DNA of 64,000 nt from Hymenobacter metallilatus (lineage in GTDB: Bacteria; Bacteroidota; Bacteroidia; Cytophagales; Hymenobacteraceae). Positions 8,348 through 16,741 of this stretch are shown piece after piece. The stretch's first letter is position 1; each line of letters begins with the position of its first letter. The stretch is from positions 388,166-452,165 of the forward strand of contig NZ_RWIS01000003.1 of the NCBI RefSeq assembly GCF_003944705.1, read 5' to 3'. The position numbers and the translations under genes were made by a program. The notes under the pieces were generated by a model that saw only the letters and a program-made list of their open reading frames with translations, did not search any database and was not told the origin of the DNA.

Positions 8348-8704
8348 ATGGGTCAGATTGCACTGGAAGGCATGGAGTTTTTCGCGTTTCACGGCTACTA
8401 CGACGAGGAGCAGAAAATTGGGAACAAGTACGGCGTGGACCTCTACATCGACACCGATTTGCACGCCGCCGGGGCTTCTGACCAGCTGCGCGAAACCGTA
8501 AACTACGAGGTGCTGTACCGGGTAGTGGCCGAGGAAATGCTGGCACCAGCCCGCCTGCTGGAGCACCTGGGCCACCGGGTACTGGACCGGGTGCTGGAAG
8601 AGTTTCCGTATGTAAATGGGGTGCGCGTGAGCGTGTCGAAATTCAACCCACCCCTGGGCGGCATCTGCCACCGGGCCCGCGTAACGCTGGAGCGCCAACG
8701 GTAG
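8348..8704 (+). CDS. folB: dihydroneopterin aldolase FolB
   Basis: This 118-residue enzyme cleaves 7,8-dihydroneopterin to 6-hydroxymethyl-dihydropterin and glycolaldehyde in folate synthesis. The conserved N-terminus MGQIALEGMEFFAFHGYYDEE matches the FolB start (Gly-His-Gly region, with the active-site Glu in YYDEE). The family pattern continues with VNYEVLYRVVAEEM and VRVSVSKFNPPLGG, the latter with the catalytic Lys. The length is typical. The ATG at 8348 is certain by alignment to the family. It follows a TTCACCATTTTACC-type degenerate repeat (8317-8345). No other folate gene is adjacent. Confidence 0.93.
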   Translation: MGQIALEGMEFFAFHGYYDEEQKIGNKYGVDLYIDTDLHAAGASDQLRETVNYEVLYRVVAEEMLAPARLLEHLGHRVLDRVLEEFPYVNGVRVSVSKFNPPLGGICHRARVTLERQR

Positions 8705-8815
8705 CTACCCTAGGTATAATAGGCTAACAGCTGAGGGCCGTCGTTCTACCGAAGGAAGGTAGAATGGCGGCCCTTATTGCGTTTAGATGCTTACATTCAA
8801 GTAGATAAAATATTA

Positions 8816-8831
8816 TACGAAATAAATCGTA
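8816..8831. promoter_or_regulatory. operator-like palindrome 1 (TACGA-N6-TCGTA)
   Basis: TACGA aataaa TCGTA. This is the first of three identical-arm 16-bp dyads upstream of the blaI-like gene. It sits just upstream of the predicted -33 element. It is the likely binding site of the encoded BlaI-type repressor (inference). Confidence 0.7.
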
Positions 8832-8839
8832 GATATTTC

Positions 8840-8870
8840 TTGGATGTACGACAAGCTTCGTATATGTTTG
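8840..8870 (+). promoter_or_regulatory. Bacteroidota-type promoter of blaI-blaR1
   Basis: TTG at 8840-8842, a 20-nt spacer and TATGTTTG at 8863-8870 match the Bacteroidota primary-sigma consensus (TTG, TAnnTTTG). Transcription would start near 8877, about 120 nt before the blaI ATG. The second palindrome (8847-8862) fills the spacer between the two promoter elements, and the third covers the expected start site. Confidence 0.65.
8847..8862. promoter_or_regulatory. operator-like palindrome 2 (TACGA-N6-TCGTA)
   Basis: TACGA caagct TCGTA lies between the -33 and -7 promoter elements. Its centre is 31 bp from palindrome 1 and 27 bp from palindrome 3. A bound repressor here would block polymerase. 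Confidence 0.75.
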
Positions 8871-8873
8871 ATG

Positions 8874-8889
8874 TACGAACTGCTTCGTA
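8874..8889. promoter_or_regulatory. operator-like palindrome 3 (TACGA-N6-TCGTA)
   Basis: TACGA actgct TCGTA overlaps the predicted transcription start just downstream of the -7 box. It is the third copy of the same dyad, with perfect arms. Confidence 0.75.
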
Positions 8890-8996
8890 GCTGGTTTTGC
8901 CTGGGGTATTCCGTGGTTTCCTGCGCGTAGGAGCTGGCCCAGGCAACGGTGGCGGGTGGTTCGGTAGTCCCATACAGTACCCTTTAGTTTGGTCCC

Positions 8997-9416
8997 ATGA
9001 GTAAATCCCCCCTTCCGAAACCTACCGAATCGGAGCTGGAAATTCTGCAGGTGCTCTGGCAGCATGGCCCCAGCACCGTCCGCTTCGTGAACGACGAGCT
9101 GAACCGGCGCCGTGAAGTAGGCTACACCACCTCCCTGAAGCTACTGCAACTGATGCTGGACAAAGGGCTGGTGCTACGCGACGACGACAGCAAAACCCAC
9201 GTGTACCGGGCCGCCGTGCGCGAAGAAGAAACCCAGGGCCTGCTGCTCGACCGATTCGTGGATTCCACCTTCGGCGGCTCGGCCATGAAGCTGGTAATGC
9301 AGGCCCTGGGCAACCGCCGCACCTCCCGCGAGGAGCTGGCCCAGATTCGCCGCCTGCTCAACGACATCGAAATTCAGAACGACACGACTCCACCCTCAAC
9401 CGACGAAGCCCCATGA
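8997..9416 (+). CDS. blaI: BlaI/MecI/CopY-family transcriptional repressor
   Basis: This 139-residue protein has the BlaI/MecI winged-helix domain: PTESELEILQVLWQHGPSTVRFVND, then GYTTSLKLLQLMLDKGLVLRDD (residues 7-60). The helical dimerisation and cleavage region is at about 70-120 (TQGLLLDRFVDSTFGGSAMKLVMQAL). In the known systems the dimer sits on promoter palindromes and is removed by proteolysis triggered by BlaR1. It overlaps the next gene by 4 nt (ATGA), so the two are translationally coupled. The three palindromes upstream suggest autorepression. The true inducing signal need not be a beta-lactam. Confidence 0.92.
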   Translation: MSKSPLPKPTESELEILQVLWQHGPSTVRFVNDELNRRREVGYTTSLKLLQLMLDKGLVLRDDDSKTHVYRAAVREEETQGLLLDRFVDSTFGGSAMKLVMQALGNRRTSREELAQIRRLLNDIEIQNDTTPPSTDEAP

Positions 9417-12199
9417 ACTGGCTGGAAAACATGTTGCCCCCCGCGCTGGTGCGCGCCCTGGGCTGGACGCTGGTACACTCCCTGTGGCAGGGAGCCGTAG
9501 TGGCACTGGCATTGGCTGGCCTGCTGCTGCTGCTGCGCCGGCACCAGGCCGAAATCCGCTACCGGACGGCGGCAGCGGCTTTGCTGGTATTGCTTGCGCT
9601 GGCCAGCATCACATTCGCCCGCTACTATACCGCGGCTCCTGCGCTACATACGACCGTTGCGGGCTTCCGGGTAGGGGATGAGGCCGCCGTGCGGGCGGAT
9701 GGGATTGTAACGACGGCCCCGGCCGAAGCCAACCATGCCGTAACCCCGCCAGCGGCGGCGGTAGCTCCGGCGGCCCCTACCGGTCTGCAAGCCTGGCTCA
9801 CTTACTTCGATAACAACCTGCCCATTCTGGTAGCCGGCTGGCTGCTGGGGCTGCTGGCCATGACGCTCCGGTTGCTGGGCGGGCTGGCCTACGTGCAGCG
9901 CCTGCGCCGCTACCGGGTGCAGCCCCTGGCCGAGGAGTGGCAGCAGCGCCTCCGGACCCTGGCCGACAAAGCCGGCCTCCAGCAGCCGGTGCAGCTGCTG
10001 GAGTCGGCGCTGGTGCGGGTACCGGTAGTGGTGGGGCACCTGAGCCCCGTGATTCTGCTGCCGCTGGGCACCGTGACGGGGCTGAGCACGGCCTACCTGG
10101 AGGCCATTCTGGCCCACGAGCTGGCCCACGTGCAGCGCCGCGACTACCTCATGAACCTGGTGCAGTCGGTGGCCGAAACGTTGTTCTTCTACCACCCGGC
10201 CGTGTGGTTCGTGACGGCCTGCCTGCGCACGGAGCGCGAAAACTGCTGCGACGACGCCGCCACGGCCTTGGTGGGGGGAAACGCCCTCACGGTAGCCCGG
10301 GCCCTGGCCGCTCTGGCCGAGCTGACCACTGCGCCGGAACCCGCTGCACCCCGGCTGGCTATGTCGGCGCTGGGACCCGATGGCTCGGTACTGGGCCGCA
10401 TCCGGCGGCTGGTGCAGGGCCGCACGGCGCCCACCTTCACGGAAGGCTTTATGGCCGCCTGCGTGGTGCTGAGTGGCCTGGTGCTGCTGACCTCCGCCGT
10501 GGCCATTGCCGACCCCCGGCCGGTGGGTGAGCAGTCCGTTGGCGGTGCTCTGAAACAACTACCCTTCCTGCAGCCGGAGCCCGATACAACGCAGAAGAAA
10601 GCAGCTGCGGAGCGGCTTGCCTCCAGCCTGGCGCCGGCAAATCCGGCAGGGCTGCCTCCCATTGCGGGCGAGGATGATTTGGCGGCTCTGAGTGCTGCCC
10701 CGGCCGCCGCGGCAGCTCCGGAAATGGTTCCCGCGGGGGCCTCTGCCAACTTTACGCTCCGCGCTGACGATGAGCAGGATGATGAGGGCAAGAAGCGCAA
10801 ACGCACCCGCCAGCAGGTGGTAGTGGTGCCCGGCCCCAGCCGGAGCCGCCCCGGTACGGTGGTGATTGAGAAAGATAAGAAGGGCCGTATTACCAACCTC
10901 ACGGTAGATGGGCAGCGGGTAGAAACGGCCTCGGCCGGCAAATCGAAGGCGAAGGGCAAGCAGGCCGCCAGCCAGGTGGAGGTAATTCAGCTGCAGGGTC
11001 GCCGCGGCGAATGGGCGAGCGGTCAGAACTTCAATTTCAACTTCGACGACAACTTCAACCGCAACTTCCACTTCCAAAGCCCCGGCCTGAGCCCAGCCGA
11101 CGTGGCCCGCATTAAAGCCGATGCCCAGCGGGCCGCCGCCGATGCCCGCCGCCAGCTGCGCGAAAACCCGCAGTGGCGTATGCAGATGGAACGCAGCGCC
11201 GACGTGTGGACCGACCAGGCCATGAAGGCCCGCCTCCAGGGGCTGAAGGGGCGGCTGCAGGCTTTACAAGGGGCCGAAAGCGCCCTGCGCACCACTCTGG
11301 CCGACGAGGACTTGAATGAGGAGCAGCGGGAGCAGATCCGGGAGCAGCTGGAAAACATCCGGGAGGAGCAGCAGGATGCCCGGCAGGATTACAGGGATGA
11401 CCTGCGCGACCAGCTGGAAGACGCGGACGGCGACAGCCGCAACGGCGGCGACGAGGAAGCGGCCCACCGCCGGGTAGAGGCCGAAATGCGCCGCCATGAG
11501 GCCGAGATGCACCGGCTGGAAGCCGAGATGCGCCGCCACGAAGCTACTCTGCGCCGCAATGAGGCCGAAGTACGCCGAAATGAGGCCGAGGTGCGCCGCT
11601 ATGAAGCCGACACCCGCCGCCGCACTGCCGATGGCACTGAGGAGGCCCTACTACGGGAGCTACGTAAGGATGGCCTCATCAAAAGCACTAATAGCGTGCA
11701 GCTGAGCCTCACGGCCACGGCGCTTACCGTAAACGGAAAAAAGCAGCCGGCCACCGTGCGCGACAAATACCTGAAGCTGGTGGAAAAACAAACCGGCCGT
11801 AAGCTCACTAAGGGCTCATTTGTGCTAAACCGGCAAACTTCCGTCCGCACTACTACCGGGCGGGGAATGGCCGTACCACCAGCTCCGCCGGTGCCCCCCG
11901 TCGCGCCGCTGCCGCCGGCCGGGGCCGATGCTCCGCTGCCACCGGCACCCCCGCGCGTACCCCGCGCGCCCCGGCCTCCCCGCTTTAACTCCGACAACAT
12001 TCGGGCGGAACTGCGCAAGGATGGCGTTCTTGGCGCCAATGAAAAAAACTTCCAGTTTCAGCTAAACGAAGAAGGCCTGACCGTAAATGGTAAAAAACAG
12101 TCGGCCGAACTGACGGAAAAGTACCGCCGGCTGCTGGATGAGCCGGATGCCAACGGCCGCAACGTGCGCCGGAACGTGCAGATTTCCATCAGTGAATAG
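9413..12199 (+). CDS. BlaR1-like M56 membrane peptidase with long repetitive C-terminal region
   Basis: This is a 928-residue protein. Residues 1-365 form the membrane-embedded M56/BlaR1 peptidase: helices near 12-40, 46-70 and 125-150, zinc motif HELAH at 235-239, a second conserved segment RTERENCCDDAATAL at about 270, and a last helix near 343-362. No penicillin-binding sensor domain follows. Instead there is an Ala/Pro-rich stretch, a basic segment, an Asn/Phe-rich patch, a long coiled coil, a seven-residue repeat with RRxEAEx periodicity (about residues 687-735), and two copies of one domain (LRKDGLIKSTN...LTVNGKKQPA and LRKDGVLGANE...LTVNGKKQSA) separated by a Pro-rich linker. The ligand is unknown. 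The gene is coupled to blaI and ends at a clear terminator. Confidence 0.88.
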   Translation: MNWLENMLPPALVRALGWTLVHSLWQGAVVALALAGLLLLLRRHQAEIRYRTAAAALLVLLALASITFARYYTAAPALHTTVAGFRVGDEAAVRADGIVTTAPAEANHAVTPPAAAVAPAAPTGLQAWLTYFDNNLPILVAGWLLGLLAMTLRLLGGLAYVQRLRRYRVQPLAEEWQQRLRTLADKAGLQQPVQLLESALVRVPVVVGHLSPVILLPLGTVTGLSTAYLEAILAHELAHVQRRDYLMNLVQSVAETLFFYHPAVWFVTACLRTERENCCDDAATALVGGNALTVARALAALAELTTAPEPAAPRLAMSALGPDGSVLGRIRRLVQGRTAPTFTEGFMAACVVLSGLVLLTSAVAIADPRPVGEQSVGGALKQLPFLQPEPDTTQKKAAAERLASSLAPANPAGLPPIAGEDDLAALSAAPAAAAAPEMVPAGASANFTLRADDEQDDEGKKRKRTRQQVVVVPGPSRSRPGTVVIEKDKKGRITNLTVDGQRVETASAGKSKAKGKQAASQVEVIQLQGRRGEWASGQNFNFNFDDNFNRNFHFQSPGLSPADVARIKADAQRAAADARRQLRENPQWRMQMERSADVWTDQAMKARLQGLKGRLQALQGAESALRTTLADEDLNEEQREQIREQLENIREEQQDARQDYRDDLRDQLEDADGDSRNGGDEEAAHRRVEAEMRRHEAEMHRLEAEMRRHEATLRRNEAEVRRNEAEVRRYEADTRRRTADGTEEALLRELRKDGLIKSTNSVQLSLTATALTVNGKKQPATVRDKYLKLVEKQTGRKLTKGSFVLNRQTSVRTTTGRGMAVPPAPPVPPVAPLPPAGADAPLPPAPPRVPRAPRPPRFNSDNIRAELRKDGVLGANEKNFQFQLNEEGLTVNGKKQSAELTEKYRRLLDEPDANGRNVRRNVQISISE

Positions 12200-12216
12200 C
12201 AACTGCAAAAACAACC

Positions 12217-12249
12217 TCGGCCGCCGCTGCAACGGCGGCCGATTTTTTT
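12217..12249 (+). terminator. Rho-independent terminator after blaR1-like gene
   Basis: A perfect 10-bp stem (12217-12226 with 12233-12242) is followed by seven T residues. It lies 17 nt after the stop codon. It also rules out the ATG at 12251 as a natural start for the next gene. Confidence 0.92.
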
Positions 12250-12442
12250 AATGTTAAGTCTGAATATAGAGGCAACGGTTCAGGAGCGGCCTGCATCTAT
12301 TGCTGCATCCTGCCCATTAGGGACACACGTATCCGCCACTTCCCGTACCGACGCCCTTGCCCGTGTTACCGCCCCGGCCGTCGGGTTTCTCACCCATCTA
12401 CCACCGCTCTGCTTGTTCTACTTTTTCTCCCGTCGTTACGTC

Positions 12443-15046
12443 GTGAACTGTTCTCGTGTGCTGCTACTGCTGGCTTGCTGGCTGGGTGCCCTTGGGGCCG
12501 CCCGGGCCCAAACCGCCCCCGAAACTCCCGCCAATGCGGCGGTGCCGGCCCTCAAGCGCCAGCTGCAGGCAGTGCGCATCACAGAAACCATTAAGCTCGA
12601 CGGCGACCTGAACGAAGCCGTGTGGCAGCAGGCCACGCCGGCTACCGATTTTATCCAGAACCGACCCAACCCCGGCCCTCACGAACGGCACAAAACGGAG
12701 GTACGGGTGCTCTACGATGATGCCAACCTGTACATCGGCGCCATTATGCACGATGTGTCCCTGGATTCGATTCCGCGGGAGCTGTCGGGGCGCGACGACT
12801 TTGGCAACACCGACTTCTTCGGCATCTTCCTGGATACTTATCACGACAAGATTAACGGCTATGGCTTTTTTGTAACCACTGGCGGCGTGCAGGGTGATGC
12901 CCGCTACTCCCCGGCCGGGGGCGAAGATTTCAACTGGAACGCCGTGTGGGACTCCCGCACCGCCCTGCGCGGTACCGATTGGGTAGCCGAAATGCGAATT
13001 CCGTATTCGGCCATCCGCTTCAGCAAAGCGCCGGAGCAGCTCTGGGGCATCAACTTCATGCGGCAGCGCAAGCGCGACAACCAGGGTTTTTTCTGGAATG
13101 AGGTGCGGCCGGCCGTGGATGGGTTCGTGAACCAGTGGGGCGAGCTGCTGGGGGTGAAAAACGTGCAGCCCCCGCTGCGCCTTTCCCTCACGCCCTACAT
13201 TTCAGCCTACGCCAACCACTACCCCTACAACGTGCAGGGCACGCGCAACACCAGCACCAGCTTCAACGGCGGCGCCGACGTGAAATGGGGCATCAATGAG
13301 AGCTTCACCCTGGATGCTACCCTGGTGCCCGACTTCGGGCAGGTGCAGAGCGACAACCAGGTGCTCAACCTCTCGCCCTTTGAAGTGCAGTACAACGAAA
13401 ACCGCCAGTTCTTCACGGAGGGAACCGAGCTGTTCAACAAAGGCAACTTGTTTTACTCCCGCCGGGTAGGGGCCCAGCCCATTGGTTTCTATAACGTAGA
13501 GAGTCAGCTGCGGGCCGGCGAACTGGGCCCCGATGGCAAGCGCCGGCCGGGCGAGGCCGTCGTGAGCAACCCCGGCGTCACGCGCCTGCTCAATGCCACC
13601 AAAGTATCGGGGCGCACCAAAAACGGCCTGGGCGTGGGCGTTTTCAATGCTCTCAGCAATGATGTGTACGCCACCGTGCGCGACTCGGTGGACGGGCGGG
13701 AGCGGAGTGTGCTGACCCAGCCCTTCAGCAACTACAACATTGTGGTGCTCGACCAGAGCCTGAAAAACAACAGCTACGTCTCGCTCATCAACACCAACGT
13801 TACGCGCTGGGGCAGCACCTACGATGCCAACGTGACGGGCGGCCTGTTTCGCTTCGCCAACAAGAAGAACTCCTACGCCGTGGATGGGCGCGTGGTGTAC
13901 TCGCGGCGGCGGGGCACGGTGTTCGGCTCCGAGGAGGCCATTGACGACCAGAACGGCTACAAGTACCGGGTGGGCGTGAGCAAAATCAGCGGCAACTTTA
14001 CCTGGAGCCTGAGCCAGGGCATCGAGTCGGACACGTACAACCCCAACGACCTGGGCATTCTGTTCGGCAACAACAACATCAATCAGAACATCAACTTCAA
14101 CTACAACAAGTACAAGCCCTTCTGGAAGGTCAATAACTTCTACTCCTACTGGGGCGTCGACCATACCCTGCTCTACAAGCCCACACGCTACCAGGGCCTG
14201 AATTTCTACGGGGGCTTCAATACCACCTTCACCAAGCGCTTTCTGACCACGGGCCTGAATTTCGACGCCAACCCCGTGACGCACGACTACTTTGAGCCGC
14301 GGCAGTACCCGCTGGGCGACTACTACGTGCGGGTGCCGGTGAATGCCAACGTGGGCGGCTTTGCCTCTTCCGATTACCGCAAAAAGCTGGCTCTGGACGT
14401 GAACGGGGGCATCCGGTGGTACCAGCAGGATAACCGGTTTGCCCGGCCCCGCCGCATGGGCTACGGCTGGGGCTTCTCGCCCCGCTACCGCGTGAGCAAC
14501 CAGCTTAACTTCCGCTATAGCCTCGACTGGAACCTGCGCCAGAACCAGGTGGGCTACGTGAATGGGGGGCTGGATGGCAGCCAGCCGGAGGATGCCCGCT
14601 TCCGCGCCGACCACCCCAACGACGTGCTGCTGGGCGTGCGGCGCGTGCTCACGGTTACCAATACCGTATCGGGTGGGTACACCTTCAACAACCGCATGTC
14701 GCTCACGGTGCGGGTGCGCCACTACACCAGCACCGTGAATTACCACGACTTCGCGCGGTTGAGCAAGGGAGGCGAGGAATTTCCCGTGGACTACCGCCGC
14801 AACCGGGACAACACGTTCAATGCCTTCAACGTGGATGCCGTGTACTCGTGGTGGTTTGCGCCCGGCTCGCAGGTGAGCATCGTATGGAAAAACGCCAGCT
14901 CCTCTTTCCTGGAGGCCAACCAGGCCACCCCGCTCTACTTCGACAACCTGAGCAACACCATCAACACGCCCCACAACAACAACCTGAGCATCAAAATCCT
15001 GTACTACCTGGATTACCTGATGTTGAAGCGGCGCACGAAAGTGTAG
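12443..15046 (+). CDS. DUF5916-like outer-membrane protein with CBM9-like N-terminal domain
   Basis: This is a protein of about 867 residues. After a signal peptide (VLLLLACWLGALGAARAQ) comes a carbohydrate-binding-family-9-like domain (IKLDGDLNEAVWQQATPATDF, VRVLYDDANLYIGAIMHD, WVAEMRIPYSAIRF; about residues 40-240). A long beta-barrel-like domain of the DUF5916 type follows (FTLDATLVPDFGQVQSDNQ, LSPFEVQYNENRQFFTEGTELF). The substrate is unknown. GTG at 12443 is chosen as start because it begins the signal peptide. An upstream ATG at 12251 would lie in the terminator T-tract and add 64 unrelated residues. It stands alone. Confidence 0.85.
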   Translation: MNCSRVLLLLACWLGALGAARAQTAPETPANAAVPALKRQLQAVRITETIKLDGDLNEAVWQQATPATDFIQNRPNPGPHERHKTEVRVLYDDANLYIGAIMHDVSLDSIPRELSGRDDFGNTDFFGIFLDTYHDKINGYGFFVTTGGVQGDARYSPAGGEDFNWNAVWDSRTALRGTDWVAEMRIPYSAIRFSKAPEQLWGINFMRQRKRDNQGFFWNEVRPAVDGFVNQWGELLGVKNVQPPLRLSLTPYISAYANHYPYNVQGTRNTSTSFNGGADVKWGINESFTLDATLVPDFGQVQSDNQVLNLSPFEVQYNENRQFFTEGTELFNKGNLFYSRRVGAQPIGFYNVESQLRAGELGPDGKRRPGEAVVSNPGVTRLLNATKVSGRTKNGLGVGVFNALSNDVYATVRDSVDGRERSVLTQPFSNYNIVVLDQSLKNNSYVSLINTNVTRWGSTYDANVTGGLFRFANKKNSYAVDGRVVYSRRRGTVFGSEEAIDDQNGYKYRVGVSKISGNFTWSLSQGIESDTYNPNDLGILFGNNNINQNINFNYNKYKPFWKVNNFYSYWGVDHTLLYKPTRYQGLNFYGGFNTTFTKRFLTTGLNFDANPVTHDYFEPRQYPLGDYYVRVPVNANVGGFASSDYRKKLALDVNGGIRWYQQDNRFARPRRMGYGWGFSPRYRVSNQLNFRYSLDWNLRQNQVGYVNGGLDGSQPEDARFRADHPNDVLLGVRRVLTVTNTVSGGYTFNNRMSLTVRVRHYTSTVNYHDFARLSKGGEEFPVDYRRNRDNTFNAFNVDAVYSWWFAPGSQVSIVWKNASSSFLEANQATPLYFDNLSNTINTPHNNNLSIKILYYLDYLMLKRRTKV

Positions 15047-15397
15047 CCGACGGGTGCCGCGGCCCGAACCAGCAGTTCCCCTGATTTCCGGTATTCCTTT
15101 CCGGTGCGTCGTTCCGACGGGCCTGGGTTTCTGTTGCCTTGTCTGCCCGCCCCGTAGCGTATCCGCCGATGAAGAAATGTATTCTGCTTTTGCTGTCCTG
15201 GCGGTGGCTGGCAGCCGAAACGCAGCAGTTGACCCAGGCAATCCGCTCAGGTATTGCAATTCCCTGGGCAGGTAGTACGTGCTTTTCTGCCCGAACTGTC
15301 GGCATTCGGGGCCGGGTGGTCGATTAGAATTGGGCTGGTAAGAGGTAGTGGGCAACTTCGGGTAAGAAATCAGATAACCTTTCATCCGGATTGCCTT
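15047..15397. other. intergenic gap
   Basis: No supported gene is seen in this 351-bp gap. A short frame at 15170-15327 starts MKKCILLLLSW and resembles a signal-peptide fragment, but it has no recognisable continuation and may be a decayed remnant. Confidence 0.45.
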
Positions 15398-16120
15398 ATG
15401 GAACGCAAGAATTTCCTGAAAACCCTGTTTTTGGGCGCTGTTTCGGCGCCGGCCGTGCTGGCCGCCTGTAGCAAGGACGAGGCCGACACCGTGACGCCCA
15501 CCAGCAGCGGCACCACCACCGGCGGTACTACCTCGGGCAGCTGCACCGTGGCTCCTACCGAAACCGAGGGACCTTTTCCCACCAAAGTGCCGTCGTCGTA
15601 CGTCCGCTCCGACATTACCGACGACCGGACGGGCTACAAGCTGACGGCCACTCTCACCATTACCAACAGCAACAACAGCTGCGCCGCCCTGGCCGGGGCG
15701 CTGGTAGATATCTGGCACTGCGACGCCGAGGGCAATTACTCCGAGTACGGCGGCACGGGTATGCAGAGCACCAACTACCAGAGCGTACACTTCCTGCGCG
15801 GCCGGCAAACCACCAACGCCAGCGGGCAGGTAACGTTTACCAGCATCTTCCCCGGCTGGTACTCCGGGCGCGCCACCCACATTCACGTGCACGTGTACTC
15901 GGCTACCGGCACTTCCCTCAAAGTCACCCAGATTGCCTTTCCTGAGGGCACTGGTACGGCCGTGGCCGCCGTAAACGGCTACGCCAAGGGCCTGAGCGGC
16001 TACACCTCCAACGCCCAGGACAACGTGTTCAGCGACGGAGTGGCCCAGGAGCTGGCCACCGTAACGGGCAGCACCACGGCGGGCTTTCAGCTGAACATCA
16101 CGTTTGCGGTGCCTGCCTAA
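15398..16120 (+). CDS. intradiol ring-cleavage dioxygenase-like lipoprotein
   Basis: This is a 240-residue protein. The N-terminus MERKNFLKTLFLGAVSAPAV with LAAC forms a lipoprotein signal (lipid attachment at Cys near residue 24), followed by a Ser/Thr/Gly linker. The intradiol dioxygenase fold shows TETEGPFPTKVPSSYVRSDI, LVDIWHCDAEGNYSEY (Tyr iron ligand) and FPGWYSGRATHIHVHVY (Tyr, His and His iron ligands). Family members cleave catechol-type rings between the hydroxyls with Fe3+. Secreted lipoprotein versions are common in Bacteroidota and their substrate is unclear. The start at 15398 is set by the signal peptide. Confidence 0.87.
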   Translation: MERKNFLKTLFLGAVSAPAVLAACSKDEADTVTPTSSGTTTGGTTSGSCTVAPTETEGPFPTKVPSSYVRSDITDDRTGYKLTATLTITNSNNSCAALAGALVDIWHCDAEGNYSEYGGTGMQSTNYQSVHFLRGRQTTNASGQVTFTSIFPGWYSGRATHIHVHVYSATGTSLKVTQIAFPEGTGTAVAAVNGYAKGLSGYTSNAQDNVFSDGVAQELATVTGSTTAGFQLNITFAVPA

Positions 16121-16225
16121 CCAGCTTATCGGGCTTGTTCGTATCCGGGAGCCGCGCCGGGTAGTACGTTCCGGCGCAGTTTCGCGGTGCGGCGGCAGTT
16201 CAACTTCTTCTACTGTTTATGGGCT

Positions 16226-16741
16226 ATGACTGAGCGGGTTATTACGCTGTGCTACCGGAAAATTATCGACGCCGCCGCCACCCGGCCCTGGGACAAGCTG
16301 GTGCTGGAGGATACGTACAACGAGCTGCGGATACAGGCGCAGCTCTACAACCCGGAGCGGCGGTTTCGGACCTACGCCGAGCTGGTGCACCACGTACCCG
16401 GGGCCAGCCAACTGTCGTTTCTGGTGAGTGGGGTGGCCCGGGGCTACCTGCCCCAGTTGGGCGGCCTGGTGCCCGATGTGGTAGACAACCTGGGCCGGCG
16501 CTTTCTCCGGTTCAGCCGGTTTCAGTTTGAAATCATCAACTCCGACCTGCTCGATAAGAGCCGCCACCAGGTAACCATCAACTTTTTCTCCGACCCGCTC
16601 ACCTGGCACGCCACCATCGAGAACCTGCTACTGGTGTCGGCGGCGGCAGCCGACCCCGAAAACAGAGAGATACTGACGCACCTGGTGCCGCTACAGCCCT
16701 TTCTAGGCATCTATTCCATCCAAACCCCGGCTGCTGTATGA
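16226..16741 (+). CDS. unknown protein, coupled to pirin-like gene
   Basis: This is a 171-residue protein with no signal peptide and no family that I recognise. Recognisable segments are ITLCYRKIIDAAATRPWDKLV, YNPERRFRTYAELVHHVPGAS and LSFLVSGVARGYLPQLGGLVPD. The composition is ordinary and GC-rich like its neighbours. The start could also be 16187. Its stop codon overlaps the ATG of the following gene (ATGA), which implies co-translation with the pirin-like protein. Confidence 0.65.
   Translation: MTERVITLCYRKIIDAAATRPWDKLVLEDTYNELRIQAQLYNPERRFRTYAELVHHVPGASQLSFLVSGVARGYLPQLGGLVPDVVDNLGRRFLRFSRFQFEIINSDLLDKSRHQVTINFFSDPLTWHATIENLLLVSAAAADPENREILTHLVPLQPFLGIYSIQTPAAV

Noticed and set aside
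11473..11617. DNA tandem repeat within the blaR1-like gene considered as a separate repeat locus
   Set aside because: The repetition follows protein periodicity (RRxEAEx) and varies at third positions, so it is better explained as a protein coiled-coil repeat than as a DNA element.
12251..12442. N-terminal extension of the DUF5916-like protein from ATG 12251
   Set aside because: The ATG is directly behind the T-tract of a strong terminator, and the extension precedes a proper signal peptide that begins at the GTG at 12443.
13202..15892. 896-residue open frame antisense to the DUF5916-like gene
   Set aside because: Its composition (His, Val, Gly and Ala runs) is that expected of the reverse strand of GC-rich codons. 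It spans the intergenic gap and part of the dioxygenase gene, and the sense frame has clear family motifs.
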